Assembly: GCA_965240325.2 (NCBI GenBank)
Contig: OZ251229.1
Span: 558,001 to 622,000, forward strand
Length of the DNA stretch: 64,000 nt
Source of the DNA: Rebecca billardiae RCC1528
Lineage: Eukaryota; Haptophyta
Reading direction: 5' to 3'
Below, in pieces: positions 27,544 through 36,766 of the stretch; positions within the stretch are counted from its first letter, which is position 1, and each line of letters starts with the position of its first letter. The position numbers and the translations under genes were made by a program. The notes under the pieces were generated by a model. That model was not told the origin of the DNA. It saw nothing but the letters and a program-made list of their open reading frames with translations, and made no database searches.

Positions 27544-28467
27544 TCAGCCGAGGTCAGATGCGCGAGCTTCGAGTTCGAATGGTACCGGTGATGCATCAAT
27601 GACGAGCGCGTGCGAAATATTCCCTGGATGGGCGAGCGTGAGGCGGAGCGCATGCAAGCATAGGCGCCCAGCGCACAGTGACTGTGTCGCACTGCGGTGC
27701 ACGCCGTCGGCTGGCTCGGCTGCAGCGGATGCCCCGTCCGGCCCGAGCATTGTCGCAGGCGCTGCGTCGTCACGAAACAGAGCCGATGGCGGTGCGTACA
27801 GCGTATCACCCACGATAGGATGACCCATTGCAGCCATGTGCACGCGCAGCTGGTGCCGCCGCCCTGTGACCGGTCGCAGCAGCAAACGCGTGAAGCGCCC
27901 ATCAGCAGTGCGGCGCAGCGCCCGCCAATGAGTAGTGCTCACGCGCCCACGCTCCCCAAAGTCGATGCACTGGAACGGCGGACGCTCTGGGTCGGGCCGA
28001 ATGGGCAGGCTGACCGTCCCGTGCTCTGCACGGACGTTCCCGTGCACGTCCGCGATGTACTCCTTCGCAGTCGTGCGCTCAGCAAACTGGCGGTTCAGGT
28101 GGGCAGCCACCTCACGTGAGCGCGCGAATACTACGACACCGCTCGTCTCCCAGTCCAGCCGATGCACGACCGACAGCTTAGCTTCGCCGAGCTGAGCACT
28201 TGCACGCGCAGCGAGGCTGTCCTTGATGTGCCTGGTGTTCTCCGTGGGTAGAAAGGCGGGCTTGTCCATGGCCACCACCGCTTCGTCCGCATGCAGCACG
28301 CGAGGTGACCGCGCGGTCGCAGCGAGTGCCCGCTGCTTGTCTGGCGAGGTGTACTGCCCAGCCGTGGCCCACGCGAAGCGAAGAACGCGATCATCCGCGG
28401 TGTCGGCGCATAGAAATGCGTGGTCCGACCCGATGCGGTCCAACACCCCCGGGATCGAGGCCGCCAT
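27544..28467 (-). CDS. RluA-family RNA pseudouridine synthase (307 aa)
   Basis: This enzyme isomerises uridine to pseudouridine in rRNA or tRNA. The family signature is intact: VVHRLDWETSGVVVFARSRE near residues 97-116 carries HRLD, with the catalytic aspartate. TAKEYIADVHG, RFTRLLLRPVTGRRHQLRVH and HPIVGDTLY are the usual downstream motifs that bind RNA and shape the active site. The ATG at 28467 is the first in frame (MAASIPGVLDRIGSDHAF). There is no S4 domain and no clear transit peptide, so its location (cytosol, nucleus or organelle) is open. It is divergent from a coiled-coil gene across 93 bp. Confidence 0.92.
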   Translation of the reverse strand: MAASIPGVLDRIGSDHAFLCADTADDRVLRFAWATAGQYTSPDKQRALAATARSPRVLHADEAVVAMDKPAFLPTENTRHIKDSLAARASAQLGEAKLSVVHRLDWETSGVVVFARSREVAAHLNRQFAERTTAKEYIADVHGNVRAEHGTVSLPIRPDPERPPFQCIDFGERGRVSTTHWRALRRTADGRFTRLLLRPVTGRRHQLRVHMAAMGHPIVGDTLYAPPSALFRDDAAPATMLGPDGASAAAEPADGVHRSATQSLCAGRLCLHALRLTLAHPGNISHALVIDASPVPFELEARASDLG

Positions 28468-28560
28468 CGTGCGTGAGTCTGGGTCGAGAAACTGTTACAA
28501 ACAAGCAGCAGGCGGCTCTGCGGCACTGGATGCCGGCCTGCTGCCGGGACCCGCCTGGCC
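28468..28560. promoter_or_regulatory. Very short divergent promoter (93 bp)
   Basis: This is the only space between the start codons of the pseudouridine synthase (-) and the coiled-coil gene (+). It includes GAAACTGTTACAAACAAG at 28487-28504, an AT-richer core. A shared promoter is inferred. Confidence 0.5.
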
Positions 28561-29502
28561 ATGCTCGCATGGTCGCCGTCGGTGCTGTCGACGAGCCCGT
28601 CGGACCTCCCGCCGACTGACATTGGTGCGCGATTGCTCTATGCCCGCCATCAGCGTATGGAGGCAGAGAGCAAGCGCGACCTCCTGCGAGCCCGGCTCCG
28701 CCTTCTCGCTGCCGAGCAGGAGCAGCTCGCCGCGCAAACTCGGCAGAACATGCGGAGCATTCGGGAAGCGCACCTAGGCAAGGAGGAACGGAGCACGCTC
28801 TCGCGTCTCGCCGAGGAATCCCGTTCGCGCCTGGCTGAGTCGCTTCCGCAGGACACGCTCGCGATGCGCGCCGAGCAGCGCAACGCCATCCGCGCAAGCC
28901 GGCTCGCCGCGCTCGACGAGAGACGACAGGTTGTGCAGTCGACGCACGCCGAGCGGGACGCGCACGCGCACATGATCGCTCAGCTGGACGCGCAGGAGCA
29001 GCGGCGGGCGCAAGAGATTCATCAACGCGTGCTCGAGCAGCGGCAGCGTGGCGAAGATCTGCGCGCATACTCTGCGCACGAGCGGCGGCGAGAGGCACGG
29101 AGCACGATCGACCAGCTGCGGCTTCGGGACGCCGAGACGCTGGCGCGCGAGCGTGAGGAGATGCAGCGCGAGAAGGCGAAGCTTGAGCGCAGCGAAAAGG
29201 TGCTTCTCGAGCGCCTCGCGCACAGCCAGGCCGAGGCACTCGAGGCAAGCGCGCGCCTGGAGGCTGTCACTGCGACGCGCCCCAGCCGGCATGGGCTGTC
29301 CCCCCCACCGCCACCGCGCACACTCTCGCGTGGCAACATGCGACGGCCACCCTCGCGGGCAGCTTCGTCGATCAGCACGGCGCGCGCGTCGTCGCAAGCG
29401 CGCAGCTTTGGCGGTGGCCCGTACAAGCAGTCGCTGCGCGCTATTCCGCCGCAGATGGCGCGCTCCTTTGCTGGTGGCAGCATCAGCATGAGCAGCAGAT
29501 GA
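28561..29502 (+). CDS. Coiled-coil protein (313 aa), unknown
   Basis: The first ATG is at 28561; an in-frame ATG further on (MEAESKRDLLRARLRLLAAE, residue ~33) is an alternative start. Residues ~30-235 are one long charged helix rich in Glu, Arg, Gln and Ala (EEMQREKAKLERSEKVLLER), typical of an extended coiled coil. The C-terminal ~80 residues are Ser/Arg/Pro-rich and unstructured (SRAASSISTARASSQARSFG). The composition fits a cytoskeletal or centriolar/axonemal protein, but no family was recognised. It has no introns. Confidence 0.8.
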   Translation: MLAWSPSVLSTSPSDLPPTDIGARLLYARHQRMEAESKRDLLRARLRLLAAEQEQLAAQTRQNMRSIREAHLGKEERSTLSRLAEESRSRLAESLPQDTLAMRAEQRNAIRASRLAALDERRQVVQSTHAERDAHAHMIAQLDAQEQRRAQEIHQRVLEQRQRGEDLRAYSAHERRREARSTIDQLRLRDAETLAREREEMQREKAKLERSEKVLLERLAHSQAEALEASARLEAVTATRPSRHGLSPPPPPRTLSRGNMRRPPSRAASSISTARASSQARSFGGGPYKQSLRAIPPQMARSFAGGSISMSSR

Positions 29503-30219
29503 CCCGGCACCGTACGGTCTGCGTACTCTGCGTGACTCTGCGGACAGCCGGTCACTCGCGGACTCGATCGGCTGCTCGATCGCGGTCACCGGATTGACCG
29601 GCGGTGACCGGTCATCGTCGTCACGCGGATGTGCTGATGTCACTATTATAAATGATCGGCGTAATGATCGGCTACGCCGATCTTCGGGTAGTTAGTCAAC
29701 AACGTCGATCGAAGTTGAGGGCGCACGGCCCTGGTAGTTGTCGCGTTCGTCTTGGCACCGAATCACGATGCGCGCGCCCGGCGCGTCGCCGTGCAGGAGG
29801 CGCGGGCGCGAGTAATCGACGCGATCGACGGCCTCGGGCCCGAGTAGTCGGGGGGCTGCGCCGTGTCGGACTCGACGCGCAGCAGCCGCAGCGCCTCCGC
29901 CCGGTGCGCTTCGGGCAGCCCTGCTGTGGCCGCGCGCAGCGCGGAGATCGTGCTCGGCAGCTCCGTCCGGAGCTCGCCGGCGAGTCGGCGACTCGCCCGT
30001 CTCAGCCCGATCGCACAGCCTCGCGCGCTCGGCGGGATCGGCGCAGCGTCGGACGAGCCCGCGCAGCTCGTCGTCGGCGTCGGCGGGGAAGAGCGTCGCG
30101 AGCAGGCCCGGCTCGAGCCTGTCTACGACCTCCCGCAGCCGCAGCAGCCGCTCCTTGCACGCCCTCTGCGTCTTCCCCTCAAATGCGGGCCACGCGCGAT
30201 GCGAGGTCGCCGAGAGCGC
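29503..30219 (-). other. Coding-like minus-strand segments in shifting frames, unresolved
   Basis: On the minus strand, one frame holds FEGKTQRACKERLLRLREVV and LFPADADDELRGLVRRCADP. Further on a different frame carries ELRTELPSTISALRAATAGL and HRAEALRLLRVESDTAQPPD. Both look protein-like (amphipathic helices, sensible composition), but no stop-free, spliced path was found that joins them. FEGKTQRACKERLL recalls the recognition helix of SANT/Myb-like domains, which is weak evidence. It may be a decayed gene or the tail of a gene with unresolved introns. Confidence 0.35.
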
Positions 30220-30760
30220 GCTGCCCGCCCACTGCAGCGCCAGCTCGCGCGTGGACAGCGGCACAGGCTGCGGCCGCGGGCCGCCTGGGCGCACGCGCGC
30301 GCTCTCGACGTGCGCGCCGGGCACGATCACGCCCGCCTCGAAGAGCCCGCCGATCACGCGCGAGATGAGCTCGCTCTCGTTCCGCGCCGCCGGCGCCGGC
30401 GCCCGCGCCCGCGCCGGGCGCCGGCGCGCGCGTCTCACACAGCAGGGTGTGGCGATCGCGCTGGGCGGGCGCGGCGGCGGGCGTGAGTGCGGAGAGCAGC
30501 GTGACTCGGAAGCACGGCTGCGAGTCGTCCGGCAGGTGCAGCACGTGCGCGCCGTCGCGCAGCGCGCCGCCCAGCCTCCCGCGCACGCCGAGCCCCAGCA
30601 TGTGCGAGTGCCGCAGGTGCGGCCGCGTGCTCGCGCGCCGCGTCGAGCGCGCCGCCGCGCGGCGCGACAGAGTCAAGAAGCGTGTCGAGCGGCGCGGTGG
30701 AGAGCAGCGCGGAGTAGCGCACGCGCTCGCCGCCCTCAAGCACCTGCCCGATGGATGCAC
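30220..30760 (-). pseudogene. UDP-galactopyranose mutase fragment, frame-broken
   Basis: UGM is a flavoenzyme that converts UDP-galactopyranose to UDP-galactofuranose. Three consecutive minus-strand pieces match its central/C-terminal part in order, each in a different frame. They are GERVRYSALLSTAPLDTLLD (~30660-30725), then HSHMLGLGVRGRLGGAL with HVLHLPDDSQPCFRVTLLSA (~30490-30615), then NESELISRVIGGLFEAGVIV (~30330-30390). The frame changes occur near 30635 and in the GC-rich run near 30405-30430, without GT-AG introns to explain them. The N-terminal FAD-binding half is absent, replaced at ~30760 by a minisatellite. A truncated pseudogene is most likely; indels in the assembly could mimic the frame breaks but not the missing half. 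Confidence 0.65.
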
Positions 30761-31720
30761 CGCCCAGGCCCCTCGGGCAGGCACCACCGAGCTGCCAGCC
30801 AAAGTGATAGCCGCCGCCCGCCGTGGCAACGTCCCTGCTGCTGCCGCCGCACTCGGCGAGGAGTTGATTGAGCGGCCTGCTGCAGCCCAAGCTGGACGCG
30901 GGCACAGCAGCGCCCGGTGGCAGCGGCTCCAGCGCGCTGAGCGAGGCGAGAGGCGTCACCGCGCTCGGCGCGTCCGGCGTCCGTGGCCCAGGCCCCTCGG
31001 GCCCGCTGCTGCTGCTGCCTGCGGCCGCACGCGGCGTGGAGTCGAGCGCAGAGTCTGCAGCTGCCCGAACGCTGCAGCAGCGTCAAATGGCAGCGGCTCG
31101 AGCGTGATAGGGGAGGCGAGGGGCGTCAGCTCGCTCGGCGCGTCCGTCGCCCAGGTCCCTCGGGCAGGCACCACCGAGCTGCCAGCTGCAGCGACTGCCG
31201 CCGCCCGCCTTGATACCATCCCTGCTGCTGCCGCCGCACGGGTGCGGAGTCGAGCGCACCTCCTTCTGCTCCGGCTGGGCGCGGACACCGCAGCGCCGGA
31301 TGGCAGCGGCTCCAGCGCGCTGGGCGAGGCGAGCAGCGTCACCGCGCTCGGTGCGTCCACCGTCCAGGCCTCTCAGACGAGAGCCGCCGAGCTGCCAGCT
31401 GAAGTGATAGCCGCCGCCCGCCGTGGTACCATCCCTGCTGCTGCCGCCGCACTCGGCGAGGAGTCGAGCGCAGCTGCTGCAGCCCAAGCTGGACGCGGGC
31501 ACAGCAGCGTCGGATGACAGCGGCTCCAGCGCGCTGGGCGAGCTGAGCAGCGTCACCGCGCTCGGTGCGCCCGGCGCCCAGGCCCCACTGGCGCGCAACT
31601 TTGAGCTGCGAGCTGCTGCGCCCGCCGTCGCCCGCCGTGGTACCATCCCTGCAGCCGTGCGGCCGCATCAGCAGCGTGGAGTTGAGTGCCGCCGCTGTTG
31701 GCGCGGGTGCTTGAAGCAGC
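30761..31720. repeat. ~210-bp minisatellite, about five degenerate units
   Basis: Recurring blocks are 'GCCGCCGCCCGCC...', 'CCATCCCTGCTGCTGCCGCC' and 'GGCAGCGGCTCCAGCGCGCT'. The first of these blocks is at about 30810, 31198, 31410 and 31621, giving spacings of 211-212 bp for the best copies, with a shortened unit between. Several frames stay open on both strands because the unit is GC-rich and nearly a multiple of three. No protein domain is present, so it is scored as a repeat. Confidence 0.75.
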
Positions 31721-32269
31721 ACCGGATGGTTGGTCCTGCACGTCTGAGCACAGTCATGCACCAACTGCTCTCCTGGATGCGTTGAGATACCAGGGCTCAC
31801 CATCCGTGATCCGTGCTCAGCCTCTCAGCCTCGCTGAGTAGAGGACAGCACCTCGCCCGCTCGCAGATATGCGGCGGTGCCGTCTCCGCTTGCTGTCCGA
31901 CAGCAAGTAGAGGACAGCATGCCAGCGCCAGCGGGCACCGCCGATGCGTGTTCGGTGCCGGTGAGTGTTCGCCGCAGCTCGGCCGTCACTGCATGGTGAG
32001 CGAGGATGAGATGAGTGACAGCACTGTTCACTGCAGTGAGCAAGGGTGATGTGCACCGGTGTGGAGGCATGTACAAACGTACCGTACCGGCAGCCCCTGC
32101 TGCTTGCCCCTTCCTTCTCGACCTTGATCGCTTCCTCAACGCGCTGCTCCCACGCATGAGCTCTGCGACGCCGTCGGCCCTGCCCACCGGCGGTCCACAG
32201 GCGGTGACGCCCCGCCTGGGCTGTGAACAGCTGCCCCGTGCTGAGCCCAGCCCCAATTGCAGCAAACCG
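31721..32269. other. Spacer between two repeat arrays
   Basis: Contains a short inverted/duplicated motif AGTAGAGGACAGCA at about 31838 and 31906. Open frames of up to 176 codons occur on the minus strand without a recognisable domain. No gene is called. Confidence 0.4.
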
Positions 32270-35200
32270 CAAGCCGAGGCTCCGCCAGCGGAGCTCAGTT
32301 CGAGTCGAATAGATCAGCGAGCTCGGCCAGCGGAGTTTGAGTGTCAATATGGATATGATTGGTATGATTACGTTTATTAACGATTCGCATTACTCCAATA
32401 TGACATACGGCGCCACCAAAGCTCCGCCAGGGGAGCTCAGTTCAAGTCAAGTGGGTCATTAATAATGACATTCGGCGCAGTCGAGGCTCCGCCAGCGGAG
32501 CTTAGTTCAAGTCCAATAGATCGATATTCGATCTGCGAGCTCCGCCAGCGGAGGTTACGTGTCAATATGGATGATGATTACGGTTAACGGCTTCGCATTA
32601 CTCCATCAATATGATATACTGCGCCACCAAAGCTCCGCCAGCGGAGCTCAGTTCAAGTCAAGTGGGTCATATCAATAATGACACTCGGCGCAGTCGAGGC
32701 TCCGCCAGCGGAGCTCAGTTCAAGTCCAATAGGTCTGCGAGCTCCGCCAGCGGAGGTTACGTGTCAATGTGGATGATGATTACGGTTAACGGCTTCGCAT
32801 TACTCCAATATGGCATACGGCGCCACCAAAGCTCCGCCAGCGGAGCTCAGCTCAAGTCAAGTGGGTCATCAATAATGACACTCGGCGCAGTCGAGGCTCC
32901 GCCAGCGGAGCTCAGTTCAAGTCAAATAGGTCTGCGAGCTCCGCCAGCGGAGGTTACGTGTGAATATGGATGATGATTACGGTTAACGGCTTCGCATTAC
33001 TCCAATATGGCATACGGCGCCACCAAAGCTCCGCCAGCGGAGCTCAGTTCAAGTCAAGTGGGTCATCAATAATGACACTCGGCGCAGTCGAGGCTCCGCC
33101 AGCGGAGCTCAGTTCAAGTCAAATAGGTCTGCGAGCTCCGCCAGCGGAGGTTACGTGTGAATATGGATGATGATTACGGTTAACGGCTTCGCATTACTCC
33201 AATATGGCATACGGCGCCACCAAAGCTCCGCCAGCGGAGCTCAGCTCAAGTCAAGTGGGTCATCAATAATGACACTCGGCGCAGTCGAGGCTCCGCCAGC
33301 GGAGCTCAGTTCAAGTCAAATAGGTCTGCGAGCTCCGCCAGCGGAGGTTACGTGTGAATATGGATGATGATTACGGTTAACGCGGCTTCGCATTACTCCA
33401 ATATGACATACGGCGCCACCAAAGCTCCGCCAGCGGAGCTCAGTTCAAGTCAAGTGGGTCATCAACGATAACATTCGGCGCAGCCGAGGCGCCGCCAGCG
33501 GAGCTCAGTTCACTAGTCAAGTGGGTCATCAATAATGACGTTCTGCGCAGTCGAGGCTCCGCCAGCGGAGCTCAGTTCAAGTCAAATAGGTCTGCGAGCT
33601 CCGCCAGCGGAGGTTGAGTGTGGATACTGTCATATGGATTCTGATGACGGTTGACTGCTACGCATCACTCCAATATGACATACGGCGTCACCAAAGCTCC
33701 GCCGGCGGAGCTCAGCTCAAGTCAAGTGGGTCGTCAACAATAACATTTGGCGCAGCCGAGGCTCCGCCAGTGGAGCTCTGCTATTCACTAGTCAAGTGGG
33801 TCATCAATAAGGACATTCGGCGCAGCCGAGGCTCCGCCAGCAGAGCTCAATTCAAGTCGAATAGGCCAGTGGGCTCCGCCAGCGGAGGTTAAGTGTGAAT
33901 TGTCGGGCTACCCGGACTCGCCGGATACCCGTGTGACACCGAACGCGAAGAGCTGCTCGAGGGCTGCTTAAGCGCGAGGTGAGTAATCACTACAAGCTGG
34001 TGATTACACCTTTCGTCAAGGATACGTTCATTTACCTTCCACTCCAATAGTCGCTCATTAACTACTCCCGTATGCGATGCTCTACCCGCTTACCGGGGCG
34101 ACGCAGATACATACGGAGATCGTGGCTTCCACAAGCCACGTTACCGGTGTTAAACCGATTGGGCGGGGCTGCTGCCTGGTCAGTCAGCTGCCGGCCAGGC
34201 CAGCCAGCCGCCAAGGCGAGGTTCGGGGCCGCATCCTCTGGTTGCCCCCCCCAGTCAGGCCAGGGCCCACTGCCGTAGGCCGAAGCCACACGCCTTCGTT
34301 TCGAGAGCCCTAATGTCTCAGATGAATATGGATGATGATTACGGTTAACGGCTTCGCATTACTCCAATATGACATACGGCGCCACCAAAGCTCCGCCAGC
34401 GGAGCTCAGTTCAAGTCAAGTGGGTCGTCAACAATAACATTCGGCGCAGCCGAGGCTCTGCCAGTCAGGAGCTCTATTCACTAGTCAAGTGGGTCATCAA
34501 TAATGACACTCGGCGCAGCCGAGGCTCTGCCAGCTGAGAGCTCAGTTCAAGTCAAATAGGCCAGTGGGCTCCGCCAGCGGAGGTTACGTGTGAATATGGA
34601 TGATGATTACGGTTAACGGCTTCGCATTACTCCAATATGACCTACGGCGCCACCAAAGCTCCGCCAGCGGAGCTCAGTTCAAGTCAAGTGGGTCGTCAAC
34701 AATAACATTCGGCGCAGCCGAGGCTCCGCCAGTGGAGCTCAGTTCACTAGTCAAGTGGGTCATTAATAATGACATTCGGCGCAGTCGAGGCTCCGCCAGC
34801 GGAGCTCAGTTCAAGTCCAATAGGTCTGCGAACTCCGCCAGCGGAGGTTGAGTGTGAATACTGTCATATGGATTCTGATGACGGTTGACGGCTACGCATC
34901 ACTCCAATATGACATACGGCGTCACCAAAGCTCCGCCGGCGGAGCTCAGTTCAAGTCAAGTGGGTCGTCAACAATAACATTCGGCGCAGCCGAGGCTCTG
35001 CCAGTGGAGCTCTATTCACCAGTCAAGTCGGTCATCAATAATGACACTCGGCGCAGCCGAGGCTCTGCCAGCAGAGCTCAGTTCAAGTCGAATAGGCCAG
35101 TGGGCTCCGCCAGCGGAGGTTAAGTGTGAATATGGATGATGATTACGGTTAACGGCTTCGCATTACTCCAATATGACATGCTCCGCCACCAAAGCTCCGC

Positions 35201-35290
35201 CAGCGGAGCTCAGCTCAAGTCAAGCCAGTCATCAATAATGACATTGGCCTAGCCGAGGCTCCACCAGCGGAGCATTCGTGGAACGCCCAT
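32270..35290. repeat. 3-kb tandem array of 197- and ~270-bp units with GCTCCGCCAGCGGAGC palindromes
   Basis: The basic unit is 197 bp, clearest from 32770 to 33365. It carries three copies of a short palindrome (GCTCCGC-CA-GCGGAGC or its half), each followed by the spacer 'TCAGTTCAAGTCAA'. Then come TATGGATGATGATTACGGTT and CTTCGCATTACTCCAATATG. Longer ~270-bp units add one more ~74-bp palindrome-containing subunit (CACTAGTCAAGTGGGTCATC). Degenerate copies (GCTCTGCCAG, CCGGCGGAGC) lie towards the right end. An unrelated ~420-bp segment (33900-34320) interrupts the array. No protein-coding function is evident. Confidence 0.93.
33900..34320. other. Unrelated segment interrupting the palindrome array
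   Basis: The array stops at about 33900 and resumes at about 34322. The intervening sequence has none of the unit motifs. It contains a hairpin TAATCAC-TACAAGCTG-GTGATTA (33983-34006) and a GC-rich stretch with nested GGCCAGGCC and CCAGCC repeats. It may be an inserted element or the original unique sequence around which the array expanded. No target-site duplication was established. Confidence 0.5.
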
Positions 35291-35436
35291 GCTCCGCCAG
35301 CGGGGATTTTTCGTGGCCACAAAAATCTCCGCCGGCGGAGGGTCTGGGTCTCCCACGATGCTCCGCCAGCGGGGATTTTTTGTAGTGACTGCCCTGATGG
35401 AGACGCACAGTATTGTACTGTCAATCTCGCCTGCCT

Positions 35437-35484
35437 GAGCTGTGTGCGTCTCTGATTCTTTAGAATCAGAGACGCACACAGCTC
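35437..35484. repeat. Perfect 23-bp inverted repeat, 2-nt loop
   Basis: GAGCTGTGTGCGTCTCTGAT plus TCT (35437-35459) is followed by TT and its exact reverse complement (35462-35484). The half motif AGAGACGCACACAGCT recurs at 35508-35523, and a 17-base match lies 34 kb away at 1455-1471. As RNA it would form a near loopless hairpin. Confidence 0.95.
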
Positions 35485-35605
35485 GAGATTACAGTTTACT
35501 AAGAATAAGAGACGCACACAGCTTTTAAAATTCCCCTTTATAACGGGCTCCGGGTGATCAGACTGGCGGCCGAAGCCTCCAGCCCTACCCTGGCCAGCCC
35601 CCAAC

Positions 35606-36682
35606 CAAGGGTGGTCAGGGTCGCCGACTCCAGTGGCGTCCGGCGCCGGAGGTTCACCTCCGATTTTTTGCAGCGGCGCGGCGCGCGGGGCCGCCGCCGC
35701 TGTGGCGGGCCGCTCGGGGCGTGCACGGCGTGGGCTCGTGCGGCCGCTGCCGCGCACGCCGAGCGATCCGGCGCGGGCTCGCGGCTTGTCGATGGCCTCG
35801 CGCGCCGCAGCGCGACGCGCGCCTTGCCTAGCTTCGCCTGTCTCGCGCCTTGGCCGCCGTGCACGCGTGCGCCGCCAAACCGCAAGCTCGGCATACCTCT
35901 CAGCCGAGCGTGCACGTGCCTTGCGCGACGCGACGCGGGCATTGCCGCCAGGCGATGTAGGCGTAGTGCGAGCGCGCGCCGTGAAGCCTCGGCGCGGATC
36001 GAGAGTGTCTTCAACGTCTCGGTCAGCTGTCGACAACTGCTGACGCATCAACCACCAATGGACATCACGGTCCTCCGTTGAACGATGGGCTATCGCGACG
36101 CTGCGACTCGTGAAGACTAGGCGAGCGTTGTAGCCAAAACGATGAACGCCACTATGACGTGTGTGTGAGCCTTGCGTGACGATGCGACGTGACGATCGCC
36201 CCGGCAAGAGAGTCAGTCGTGCAGCTTTCAGCACTGCTCAACGAACAGACGGTCCACGCGCGTACGCGGCATCATTTCATTGTTCTCGATCCGCGCCGAG
36301 GCTTCACGGCGCGCGCTCGCACTACGCCTACATCGCCTGGCGGCAATGCCCGCGTCGCGTCGCGCAAGGCACGTGCACGCTCGGCTGAGAGGTATGCCGA
36401 GCTTGCGGTTTGGCGGCGCACGCGTGCACGGCGGCCAAGGCGCGAGACAGGCGAAGCTAGGCAAGGCGCGCGTCGCGCTGCGGCGCGCGAGGCCATCGAC
36501 AAGCCGCGAGCCCGCGCCGGATCGCTCGGCGTGCGCGGCAGCGGCCGCACGAGCCCACGCCGTGCACGCCCCGAGCGGCCCGCCACAGCGGCGGCGGCCC
36601 CGCGCGCCGCGCCGCTGCAAAAAATCGGAAGCGAAGCTCCGGCGCCGGCCTCCGCTGGAGTCGGCGACCCTGACCACCCTTG
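35606..36682. repeat. Large inverted repeat: 399-bp arms, 279-bp spacer
   Basis: The left arm is 35606-36004 and the right arm is 36284-36682 (reverse complement). The arms are the same length with no indel detected; mismatches are concentrated at the outer ends, around the GGCGCCGGAGG segment. The spacer 36005-36283 is unrelated and AT-richer. Frames in the two arms encode the same Arg/Ala-rich peptides in mirror image, which I regard as composition. The right arm ends 84 bp before the ATG of the pyruvyltransferase gene, so a transcript reading through from the left would fold into a long hairpin. Confidence 0.93.
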
Positions 36683-36766
36683 CTCACCCAACCTCAAACC
36701 ACTGACCGAGACACCAAGTGCCAGGCGAGATTGACGCCCAGCCCGCCCGGGCGGCCCGAGCCGGCG

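Noticed and set aside
32270-35290. CRISPR-like array
   Set aside because: The regular short palindromes suggested one, but units are 197/270 bp with repeated spacers, the host is eukaryotic and there are no cas genes.
35215-36734. Two mirror-image Arg/Ala-rich proteins of the inverted repeat (339 and 181 codons)
   Set aside because: Both strands of each arm are open because of GC content. There is no domain and the sequence stays equally open in antisense.
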